Below, in pieces: positions 1-6,031 of a DNA stretch of 8,955 nucleotides (position 1 is its first letter; each line of letters begins with the position of its first letter). The notes beneath the pieces are model-generated. The model saw only the letters and a list, made by a program, of their open reading frames with translations, was not told the origin of the DNA and searched no databases. The translations under genes were made by a program, and so were the position numbers. Source of the stretch: Ramlibacter sp. (GTDB lineage: Bacteria > Pseudomonadota > Gammaproteobacteria > Burkholderiales > Burkholderiaceae_C); the NCBI GenBank assembly GCA_023701085.1, contig JAMPXR010000081.1:1-8955 (forward strand), in the 5' to 3' direction.

Positions 1-1695
1 GTTGCCACCCTGCTTGTGGAACACGAAGCCCAGCGCGTTGCTGCGCGGATTGGCCTTGAGCGAGATCTTGATGGTCTTCATCTCCGCCAGGATGGCGTCC
101 CAGTCGCCGCCCGCGCGCTTGCGCTCCAGCTCGAAGTCCACCAGGAAGTGGCCCCACTCGTGGATGGCGATGACGCGGCGGTCGCGCTCGCGCTCCTTCG
201 TCGTGTGCGCGTTGACGTTGCCCACCATCACCCGCTCGGCCGCGCGCATCAGCGTGTCGGCTCCGATCATGGCGCCGGCCTGCACGGCCGTGATGCCGGC
301 CTGGTTCACGATCGTCTCCAGGTCGGCCGGGCTGCGGCCCTCGGTGACCTCGGCCAGGTGCCGCAGGTCCAGTTCGGGCAGCACCTTGCCGGCCCGCTGC
401 GCGAGATAGTGGCTGATGATCGCCAGCCGCTCCTCCTTGTTGGGCAGCCGGAAGTCGACCTTCATCTGGAAGCGGCGCAGCATCGCCTCGTCCATCTGCA
501 TGGATTCGCTGTTGAAGTTGCTCGCGACGATCCAGATGATCTCGGCCTCGTTCTTGCTGCGCACGCCGTCCAGCACGGACAGCAGGGTGTTCTGGGTGTC
601 GTCGTCGAACTTGCGGTGGCCGCCGCGCTTCATGAACAGGTCCTGCGCCTCGTCGAGAAAGACGATGCAGCGCCGGCGCCGCTTGGCCATGGCCATGATG
701 CGGCCCAGCGTGTTGGAGCCGCCCGCCACGTACCCGGTCTCCAGGTTCGCGGCCGAATGGAACAGGATCGGCAGGTTCAGCTCCTTGGCCAGGTAGCTCG
801 CCAGCTTCGTCTTGCCGGTGCCGGCCGGGCCGCTGAACATCACGTTGAAGGGCTTGCTCACGCCGTATTCCGCGTAGTCCGCGCGGCGCTGGTACTGGTC
901 CTTGATCTGCGCCACTTCGGCCTTGATGTCGTCCATGCCGACCAGGTCGTCGATGGAGCCGTGCACCTGGCCGGGCTCGAGGAACTTGAGCGATTTGAAC
1001 TGCCCCTTGAGGTGGAATATCAGGAAGCCCAGCAGGCCCAGCGTCAGCGCGGCCGACAAGGCGCCGCTCACGCCGGCCTTCCAGCCGTCCTTTTCCGATT
1101 GCGGCCGGGCGCCGTCGAAGCGCTGGTCCAGGCGCTCGAGCATGGCCGCGCTGTCCTTGTTCAGATCGGCGCGCGGCACGAAGCTCAGCTTGGCGCCCCA
1201 ACCGGCGGTCACCGCCTTGTCGGCGAAGATCTTCGTCTCCATGTCGCTGGGGTAATAGGCGTACTGCTTGCCCTGCGACTCGACCAGGACGAAGCGCTCC
1301 GACACGTTCCACATCAGCGGCCGGTAAATGATCGTGATCCGGTCGATGGGGTTGCGCTCCAGGAAGCTCAGCACCGACCCGGTGCCGAACACCAGCGGCA
1401 GCTTGGGGTCGAAGACTGCCACGCCACCGGCCGGCAGTTCGCCCGGGGCCATGGTCTTGAGCTGCGCCGCCACCGCGGCCTGCTTTTGCCGCAGGCTGTA
1501 GGAATACATGGCCGTGACCGGAATGAGCACCGCGACCATGACGACCATCAGCTTGACCGCCAGCGACTGGATCACGAACCAGTCCTGCAGGCGGGCGGCG
1601 GCTTTCTTGAGCGCCAGCCAGAGGCTGCCGGAAGGGCGCTCGCCGCCGGCCGCGACCTCCTGGGGGACTTGTGAATTCGCCGATAGATCCGACAT
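1..1695 (-). CDS. Divergent FtsH-like membrane AAA+ zinc metalloprotease (3' end beyond the window)
   Basis: The 565 visible residues have the FtsH order: a short N-tail, a membrane segment (about 42-64), an extracytoplasmic domain (about 65-207), a second membrane segment (about 208-229), an AAA+ ATPase and the start of an M41 peptidase. Walker A is GPAGTGKT (289-296). Walker B ends in D348-E349, sensor-1 Asn is in ASN (391-393), and arginine-finger candidates are R407/R408. The zinc motif is HEWGH (512-516); classical FtsH has HEAGH. The third zinc ligand of the family, an Asp roughly 75 residues further on, would lie outside the window. The AAA+ module should pull membrane or misfolded proteins into the protease chamber. 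The start at 1695 is supported by AAGGA five bases upstream. Oddities are the roughly 140-residue outer domain, about twice that of E. coli FtsH, and a second region of homology lacking the usual RPGRFDR wording. It is probably a paralogue rather than the housekeeping FtsH. Confidence 0.85.
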   Translation of the reverse strand, partial: MSDLSANSQVPQEVAAGGERPSGSLWLALKKAAARLQDWFVIQSLAVKLMVVMVAVLIPVTAMYSYSLRQKQAAVAAQLKTMAPGELPAGGVAVFDPKLPLVFGTGSVLSFLERNPIDRITIIYRPLMWNVSERFVLVESQGKQYAYYPSDMETKIFADKAVTAGWGAKLSFVPRADLNKDSAAMLERLDQRFDGARPQSEKDGWKAGVSGALSAALTLGLLGFLIFHLKGQFKSLKFLEPGQVHGSIDDLVGMDDIKAEVAQIKDQYQRRADYAEYGVSKPFNVMFSGPAGTGKTKLASYLAKELNLPILFHSAANLETGYVAGGSNTLGRIMAMAKRRRRCIVFLDEAQDLFMKRGGHRKFDDDTQNTLLSVLDGVRSKNEAEIIWIVASNFNSESMQMDEAMLRRFQMKVDFRLPNKEERLAIISHYLAQRAGKVLPELDLRHLAEVTEGRSPADLETIVNQAGITAVQAGAMIGADTLMRAAERVMVGNVNAHTTKERERDRRVIAIHEWGHFLVDFELERKRAGGDWDAILAEMKTIKISLKANPRSNALGFVFHKQGGN

Positions 1696-1938
1696 GGTTG
1701 TCCTTGTAACGCAGCGCCCTGGCCGCGTTCCTGGCAAGCGGCGTTCAGGATGGAGTGATCAAAAATAAGCGCGGAGATACCCAAGCGGCGAATCGCCCCG
1801 CGGCGCTGGATTCTTTTTGATCTTGCCGCTTCGCGCGACCCGCGTCGCCGGCCGCCGTCTCCTGTCAGCGCAATCCTACAGAGTCTCGATTCACGCGGCC
1901 AGCGTCCGGGTTTTCGAGCACATGCGGGTCGCGCCTCA

Positions 1939-1953
1939 CGTGAAAAATTCACG
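1939..1953. repeat. Short inverted repeat CGTGAA-AAA-TTCACG
   Basis: The 6-bp arms are perfect and separated by AAA, which suits a dimeric regulator site or a small hairpin. The sequence TTCACGCGG also occurs about 60 bases upstream. It lies roughly 245 bases upstream of the FtsH-like start codon, which is far for a simple operator. The function is unknown. Confidence 0.35.
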
Positions 1954-1979
1954 CGGTCTACGCGCTTGTCAGGAACCCC

Positions 1980-2008
1980 GGTTTCCGTTGGGCAGCCCAC
2001 GCGGAACC
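1980..2008. repeat. Imperfect 11-bp hairpin
   Basis: GGTT and CCG (1980-1987, one bulged T) pair with CGGAACC (2002-2008). TGGG (1989-1992) pairs with CCCA (1996-1999) around a CAG loop. A perfect palindrome, GACCTT-AAGGTC, follows at 2015-2026. Neither is followed by a T tract, so neither looks like a terminator. They could be part of a structured leader or RNA, or chance in GC-rich DNA. Confidence 0.35.
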
Positions 2009-2082
2009 CAACAGGACCTTAAGGTCGGCAGGGCATCGCGTGCTTGTGCTTTGTCATTTCAAATTGCTGCGGAATGCAACAA

Positions 2083-2111
2083 TTTGCGCATTAGCGGCTG
2101 GGCGCTATTCT
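2083..2111 (+). promoter_or_regulatory. Weak candidate plus-strand promoter for an RNA ending at the 2194-2226 terminator
   Basis: TTTGCG (2083-2088) and TATTCT (2106-2111) are separated by 17 bases, matching 3 of 6 and 4 of 6 positions of the sigma-70 consensus boxes. They lie in the most AT-rich patch of the gap. I looked for this pair because the terminator downstream needs a source of transcripts, so the call is biased. Transcription would begin near 2118. Confidence 0.22.
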
Positions 2112-2117
2112 TGCGCG

Positions 2118-2226
2118 TTCGAGGAACCCGTGCCGCGCGCGCCAATCCAACCTCTTGGCCGGGTTTTCTTCAAGTTTCTTCCCCCGGCTCTTCGATCCCT
2201 CGGCTCAACCCCGAGGGATCTTTTCT
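2118..2226 (+). ncRNA. Hypothetical small RNA ending in an intrinsic terminator
   Basis: The candidate RNA is about 109 nt. Its first hairpin has AACCCG (2125-2130) pairing with CGGGTT (2160-2165) and an inner GCCAA/TTGGC stem (2141-2145/2155-2159) whose loop contains CCTC. A single-stranded pyrimidine-rich stretch follows (about 2164-2186, including CTTCCCCC). It ends with a 10-bp terminator hairpin and T tract. Two hairpins, a CU-rich linker and a terminator tail resemble many trans-acting bacterial sRNAs whose CU-rich segments bind ribosome binding sites. I do not recognise a named family. The 3' part would also be antisense to the last codons of the STAS-like gene. The 5' end is a guess. 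Confidence 0.3.
2194..2226 (+). terminator. Strong plus-strand intrinsic terminator
   Basis: GATCCCTCGG (2194-2203) pairs perfectly over 10 bp with CCGAGGGATC (2211-2220) around a 7-base loop, followed immediately by TTTTCTTGTTCTT. On the minus strand the same hairpin is followed by GAAGAGCC, so it acts only in the plus direction. No plus-strand protein gene ends here. The loop holds the TGA stop codon of the minus-strand STAS-like gene (2207-2205). Confidence 0.72.
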
Positions 2227-2588
2227 TGTTCTTCCACGGCGAGCCAGTCCAGGGCGTCCCGCTCCGCGTCGAACAGCGCGATGTCGGGGCACATCGGCAA
2301 GCCCTGAGGCACGGCATCGTTGTCGACCAGGTCCGTGGCGGCCAGCAGCACCACTTTGGTGTGGTGCGTGAGGGCTCTGCGCAAGCGGTCGCAGATGAGG
2401 AATTTGCCCTCCGCGCCGGGCGGCGTCGCGACGCGCCGAAGGTCGATCAACACATGGTCCTGGCGCATACGCGCGACCGCGGCCTTGACCATGTACGCCA
2501 GCTTCAGGGCGTCGCCGTTGCTCCACCTCCCCTCGACATCGAAGCGCATGTGAGGGCCGTCTTGACGGGATGCAACTACCAGGTTCAT
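2205..2588 (-). CDS. Small STAS/SpoIIAA-like protein
   Basis: This 127-residue soluble protein has an alternating beta/alpha pattern: an N-terminal strand with a small Gly turn (about 14-24), a long helix (about 26-42), the strand HVLIDLRRV (45-53), a helix over 60-74, the strand KVVLLAATD (78-86) and a C-terminal helix with a DALDW segment. This suits the STAS/SpoIIAA-like fold found in many short proteobacterial proteins of unknown role. The conserved phosphorylatable Ser/Thr of anti-sigma antagonists is not obvious, so I infer no partner-switching function. The frame stays open far upstream, so the start is uncertain. ATG at 2588 gives a protein of normal domain length but has no good Shine-Dalgarno. 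A second ATG at 2549 is possible. Its end overlaps a plus-strand terminator. The family assignment rests on pattern only. Confidence 0.68.
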   Translation of the reverse strand: MNLVVASRQDGPHMRFDVEGRWSNGDALKLAYMVKAAVARMRQDHVLIDLRRVATPPGAEGKFLICDRLRRALTHHTKVVLLAATDLVDNDAVPQGLPMCPDIALFDAERDALDWLAVEEQEKIPRG

Positions 2589-2679
2589 GACTGCGCAGCG
2601 GGTTTGTGGACCGGGCAAGAGTGCCACAGCCAGTTGTACGGGCGTGGATACAAGCGCATCAGTAGTAGCCAAGCGTGAC

Positions 2680-2758
2680 TGAGCCGTGCGCGACCCGGTC
2701 GGGCGGCCGCGCCTGGCCTTGGCCGCGGTAACGCCGGTCGATGCGGCCGGACGGCTCA
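2680..2758. repeat. Long-range inverted repeat just after the aldolase gene
   Basis: TGAGCCGT (2680-2687) and ACGGCTCA (2751-2758) are perfect 8-bp arms. Read on the minus strand, the interior contains GGCCGC/GCGGCC and CGACC/GGTCG pairs, so a branched RNA fold is possible. The left arm on that strand begins with the TGA stop of the aldolase gene. There is no T tract, so it is not a classical terminator. It may be a Rho-dependent or mRNA-stabilising 3' structure, or chance. Confidence 0.35.
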
Positions 2759-3688
2759 GGCGTCCAGCCTGGCCCTCGCATCCACCCGCGCGAGCCGCGC
2801 CAGCAGATAGTCCACCTCTTCGCGCGCCCTTGCGGACATCGCGGACGCGGGCTTTCGCTGCGCGTCGGAAGCCAGCAGGCCGCGCCGCATCAGCACATAC
2901 TTGCGCACCGCCAGCCCGACCCCCGGCTGCTGCTCGTAGCGCAACAGCGGCAGATGCGCGTCGAACAGGTCGTGCGCGCGCTCGCGCTGTCCCTGCTGCG
3001 CCAGGCGGACCAGTTCCACCAGCACGTCGGGGAAGCAGTAGCCGGTCATCGCCCCGTCGGCGCCGCGCTCGATCTCGAAGTCCAGGAACAGGCCGCCGTT
3101 GCCGCAGAGGATGGAGATGGGCCGCATCTCGCCCTTGCGCTGCCACTCCCGCAGGGCCGAAATCTTTTCCAGGCCGGGCCAGTCCTCGTGCTTGAGCATC
3201 ACGCAAGACGGGTTGTCATTGACGATGCGGCGAATGACCGAGGAGGTCATCACCACCGAGAACGTGAGCGGATAGTCCTGGATGACGAAGGGAACGTCGG
3301 CGCCGACGGCGGCCGCCGCCTGCGCGTAGTAGGCCACGATCTGGTCGTCGGTGCGCAGCGTGTTCGGCGGCGCGATCATGACGCCGGCGGCGCCCGCATC
3401 CATCGCATCGCGCGCGAGCGCCCGCATGGCCGCGAAGCCCGGCGCTGTCACGCCGACGATGATCGGCGTCCTGGCGCGCTGGATGAAGCGGGAAGCCACC
3501 TGCAGCGCCTCCGCATGTTCGAGTTTCGCGGCTTCGCCCAGCTGGCCCAGCACGGTGGCGCCCGCCACGCCGCTCTCGTCGTAGAACGCCACCAGCCGGT
3601 CGATCGAAGCCAGGTCCAGGGCGCCGTCCGCGGTGAACGGTGTGGGGGCGATGACATAGACGCCGCGCGCCTGGGCGGTGATTTGCAT
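2756..3688 (-). CDS. DHDPS/NAL-superfamily class I aldolase or dehydratase, substrate unknown
   Basis: The 310-residue (beta/alpha)8 barrel has the length and landmarks of the dihydrodipicolinate synthase/N-acetylneuraminate lyase superfamily. The Schiff-base lysine is K166 in VMLKHEDW, the catalytic tyrosine is Y139 in IQDYP, and the carboxylate-binding loop is GQLGE (48-52). In true lysine-pathway synthase that loop reads GTTGE and its threonines relay protons. Their absence here argues against a role in lysine synthesis and for a catabolic 2-oxo-acid aldolase, hydratase or dehydratase. GNGG (196-199) and a C-terminal helical region complete the fold. The start at 3688 is supported by AAGAGGT four bases upstream and by the family's usual N-terminus, although the frame is open further upstream. 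No kinase, transporter or dehydrogenase of a sugar-acid pathway lies beside it, so the substrate cannot be inferred. It ends inside an inverted repeat. Confidence 0.9.
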   Translation of the reverse strand: MQITAQARGVYVIAPTPFTADGALDLASIDRLVAFYDESGVAGATVLGQLGEAAKLEHAEALQVASRFIQRARTPIIVGVTAPGFAAMRALARDAMDAGAAGVMIAPPNTLRTDDQIVAYYAQAAAAVGADVPFVIQDYPLTFSVVMTSSVIRRIVNDNPSCVMLKHEDWPGLEKISALREWQRKGEMRPISILCGNGGLFLDFEIERGADGAMTGYCFPDVLVELVRLAQQGQRERAHDLFDAHLPLLRYEQQPGVGLAVRKYVLMRRGLLASDAQRKPASAMSARAREEVDYLLARLARVDARARLDA

Positions 3689-3898
3689 GGGGACCTCTTG
3701 CGGATGGAACAGATAACGGTGCTGCGGCGCGCAACACCCGAAGCATCGCGCGCGCACAAAGCATATCTTGCCCGGTTTCGGGCCGAGGTGCGTGAGGAGA
3801 CGAGCCGTCGCGCCGCTCGACACCGCCAGAGGCAGCACGCCCGGCACGAAAGCCAGCGAGGGCATCATCGGCCGGAACCGCAGCCACGAAGCCGGGGT

Positions 3899-4357
3899 TC
3901 AGCTCCGCTCTTCCCGGGCGCGCAGCTTGGCCGCGATGTACTCTCCGTGCGTGACGTGCATCAGGCCGGCCACCTTGGAGATCAGGTGGTTCTCGTGCGC
4001 GTCCAGGTGGCCGTCGGCGTAGGCGACCTGCCACATGTATTCGATGACACGGATCTTCTGTGCCTGGTCGAACCGATCGTTGATCACGGACGTGAACTGG
4101 TGGAAGTCCGAGGCCGAGCGCGCGGTCTCCTCGGCCAGCTCGACCAGCCGCGCCAGTTCGTCATCCTCGAGCGCGAACGTGCGTCTCAGTGCCGCCACCA
4201 CCGCGAGCCGCTCCTGTGCGCCCAAGGTCGGATCGGCACGCATCACTTCCACCAGCAACACGGCCGTGGCGAGTTGCAGCAGGTGTTCCGGTGAAGCGGG
4301 CTTCGCGTCCACGGGCGCGGAGATCGCATCGAACAGGTCTTTCAAGGCACGCAGCAT
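3899..4357 (-). CDS. TerB-like acidic helical protein
   Basis: The 152-residue all-helical protein has two similar halves, as in the TerB domain. The first carries an acidic stretch around residues 37-49 (E37, D42, E49). The second carries the typical YADGHLDAHENHLI segment (113-126), with D115, D119 and E122 as likely metal contacts. TerB proteins are linked to tellurite resistance and, more generally, to metal-dependent signalling near membranes. Isolated TerB-like proteins such as this are common in proteobacteria and mostly uncharacterised. No TerC, TerD or TerZ homologue is visible nearby, so a tellurite role should not be assumed. The start at 4357 has only a weak GGAA-type site about eight bases upstream but fits the domain start. 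The gene is divergent from the FAD oxidase, with 174 nt between them. Confidence 0.76.
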   Translation of the reverse strand: MLRALKDLFDAISAPVDAKPASPEHLLQLATAVLLVEVMRADPTLGAQERLAVVAALRRTFALEDDELARLVELAEETARSASDFHQFTSVINDRFDQAQKIRVIEYMWQVAYADGHLDAHENHLISKVAGLMHVTHGEYIAAKLRAREERS

Positions 4358-4531
4358 GTTGGCATTCCAGCGGGTTTACCGGCGAGCGTACGCGAAAACC
4401 GGGAGCGGCCTCGGGCGCATGCCCTTCCGGTCCGCGCCGAGCTCATCAACAAAAATAGTTCGTCACGCTCTGGTAAAAAGCGCGGGCAGACGGCATGCTT
4501 CACGTCCCCAACGCCACCCAAGGAGTCGCAC

Positions 4532-5950
4532 ATGCCCCAGCTGAGGACGATCGACGGCGGCACCGCCGACCTGTCACCCGAAGATCTGCAATCGTTCAAG
4601 ACGGGGTTCAAGGGCGCCGTGCTCGGCGCGGATGATCCCGCTTACGAAGAGACGCGCAAGATCTGGAACGCGATGATCGACCGGCGGCCCGGCCTGATCG
4701 CCCGCTGCACCGGTACGGTCGACGTGGTGCAGGCCGTGCGCTTCGCGCGCAAGCACAAGCTGCTGGTGTCGGTGCGCGGCGGCGGCCACAACATCGCGGG
4801 TCTGGCAGTGTGCGAAGGCGGCCTGATGATCGACCTGTCCGCCATGCGCGGTGTCTGGGTGGACCCGGTGGGCCGCACGGCGCGCGCGCAGGCCGGTTGC
4901 ACCCTGGCGGACGTGGACCGCGAGACCCAGCTGTACGGGCAGGCGGCCGTGCTCGGCTTCGTGTCCGCAACCGGCATCGCGGGGCTGACGGTCGGTGGCG
5001 GCTTCGGCTACCTCAGCCGGCGCCAGGGCTGGACCTGCGACAACCTCGTGTCCATGGAAGTGGTGACCGCCGACGCGCAGGTGCTGCGCGCCTGCGCACG
5101 CGAGAACGAGGACCTGTTCTGGGCGCTGCGCGGCGGCGGCGGCAATTTCGGGATCGTCACCTCCTTCGAATACCAGCTGTATCCCGTCGGGCCCGAAATC
5201 CTTGGGGGCGCGATCGCCTGGCGCGGCGAAGACAGCCGGCAGGTGCTGCAGGCGTACCGTGAATTCAGCGCGGCCGCGCCGCGCGAGTTGACCAGCGTGG
5301 CGGTGCTGCGCATCGCGCCACCGGCGCCCTGGCTGCCCAAGGAAATCCACGGCAAGCCCATTGCCGCCCTCTTCGTGTGCCACACGGGAAAGGTCGAGGA
5401 CGGCGAGGCGCTGGTCGCTCCCCTGCGCAAGCTCGGCCAGCCGGTGGCCGACATCGTCACGCGCCGGCCGTACACGCAGATGCAAAGCCTGCTGGACGCG
5501 ACGCAACCCAAGGGCCGGCGCTATTACTGGAAGTCGCACTACCTCGGCGCCCTGAGCCGGGAACTGGACGAGCTGGCCGTCGCGCATGCCGCCCGCATCG
5601 CGTCGCCGCATTCGGCCATCGTGCTCTTCCAGATCCAGGGCGCGCTGGGCGAGCTCGGACCGGACCATTCGCCGGCGGGCAACCGCGACGCCCACTACGT
5701 CCTGAACATCACGGCCTCCTGGGAGAAGCCGCAGGACGATGCGACCCAGATCCAATGGGCGCGCGACTGCTTCGAGGCGACGCGGCCCTGCTCCACCGGC
5801 GGCACCTATGTCAACTTCCTGACCGAGGAAGAAGGCGCCGACCGCATCGCCGCCGCGTACGGCCGCGCCAACCTGGACAAGCTCGCCGCGATCAAGCGCA
5901 AGTACGACCCAGACGACCTGTTCCGTCACACCAAGCGGGTGTCGGTGTAG
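4532..5950 (+). CDS. FAD-linked oxidase, BBE (berberine bridge enzyme) type
   Basis: The 472-residue flavoprotein has a PCMH-type FAD-binding half and a C-terminal BBE segment. RGGGH (82-86) contains H86, which in this family carries the 8-alpha covalent bond to FAD. The pyrophosphate-binding segment GIAGLTVGGGFGYL (148-161) and RGGGGNFGIVT (200-210) are clear. The second covalent anchor of bicovalent members, a cysteine, aligns to V144, so only histidyl attachment is expected. The C-terminus has YVNF (426-429) and the BBE ending around KYDPDDLFRH. Such enzymes oxidise alcohols, sugars or alkaloid-like substrates with O2 or another acceptor; the substrate here is unknown. There is no obvious signal peptide, so it is probably cytoplasmic. 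The start is supported by AAGGAG (4520-4525) six bases upstream. It appears to be transcribed alone and converges on the Lrp-type gene. Confidence 0.92.
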   Translation: MPQLRTIDGGTADLSPEDLQSFKTGFKGAVLGADDPAYEETRKIWNAMIDRRPGLIARCTGTVDVVQAVRFARKHKLLVSVRGGGHNIAGLAVCEGGLMIDLSAMRGVWVDPVGRTARAQAGCTLADVDRETQLYGQAAVLGFVSATGIAGLTVGGGFGYLSRRQGWTCDNLVSMEVVTADAQVLRACARENEDLFWALRGGGGNFGIVTSFEYQLYPVGPEILGGAIAWRGEDSRQVLQAYREFSAAAPRELTSVAVLRIAPPAPWLPKEIHGKPIAALFVCHTGKVEDGEALVAPLRKLGQPVADIVTRRPYTQMQSLLDATQPKGRRYYWKSHYLGALSRELDELAVAHAARIASPHSAIVLFQIQGALGELGPDHSPAGNRDAHYVLNITASWEKPQDDATQIQWARDCFEATRPCSTGGTYVNFLTEEEGADRIAAAYGRANLDKLAAIKRKYDPDDLFRHTKRVSV

Positions 5951-6031
5951 CGCCGGCCCGTCGCGACGGCCTCGCGCGGTCCAGCATCCGGCGCACGGCC
6001 GCAAGAAGGCCGACACTGGCGACTGCCCTGT

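Larger units (their letters stand above)
1696..2204. other. 509-nt intergenic region with hairpins and no convincing protein gene
   Basis: No open frame here combines a ribosome binding site with a recognisable protein. The longer frames are low-complexity Arg/Pro/Ala-rich products typical of GC-rich noncoding DNA. The region contains a CGTGAA-AAA-TTCACG inverted repeat (1939-1953), an imperfect hairpin (1980-2008), a perfect 12-bp palindrome (2015-2026), an AT-richer patch (2051-2111) and a terminator-like hairpin (2125-2165). It must also contain the promoter and leader of the FtsH-like gene unless that gene is read through from upstream. I could not identify a convincing minus-strand -35/-10 pair. 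Confidence 0.6.

Noticed and set aside
16..1674. A long plus-strand open frame (552 codons) antisense to the FtsH-like gene
   Set aside because: It is rich in His, Arg, Gln and Val with no recognisable domain and no ribosome binding site. The opposite strand encodes a clear AAA+ protease.
2589..2640. Possible sigma-54 promoter (TGGCAC followed by TTGCC on the minus strand) before the STAS-like gene
   Set aside because: The spacing between the GG and GC elements is three bases too short for sigma-54.
2589..3206. Upstream extension of the STAS-like frame into the aldolase gene
   Set aside because: The extension is Ala/Arg/Gly-rich without structure and overlaps a convincing gene in another frame. 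The fold-like part begins near the ATG at 2588.
2741..4294. A plus-strand open frame of 517 codons across the aldolase-family and TerB-like genes
   Set aside because: It is antisense to two recognisable proteins, crosses their intergenic gap, and has shadow-type composition.
4358..4531. Promoters in the divergent gap between the TerB-like and BBE genes
   Set aside because: AT-rich words (AAAATA, TAAAAA) occur, but no -35/-10 pair with good spacing and match could be defended on either strand.
5996..6012. CGGCC-GCAAGAA-GGCCG hairpin between the convergent BBE oxidase and Lrp-type genes as a terminator
   Set aside because: The stem is only 5 bp and no T tract follows on either strand. Such short GC stems are common here.
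4574..6016. A minus-strand open frame of 480 codons antisense to the BBE oxidase
   Set aside because: The plus strand has the FAD motifs and a good AAGGAG site. The antisense product has no known motif.
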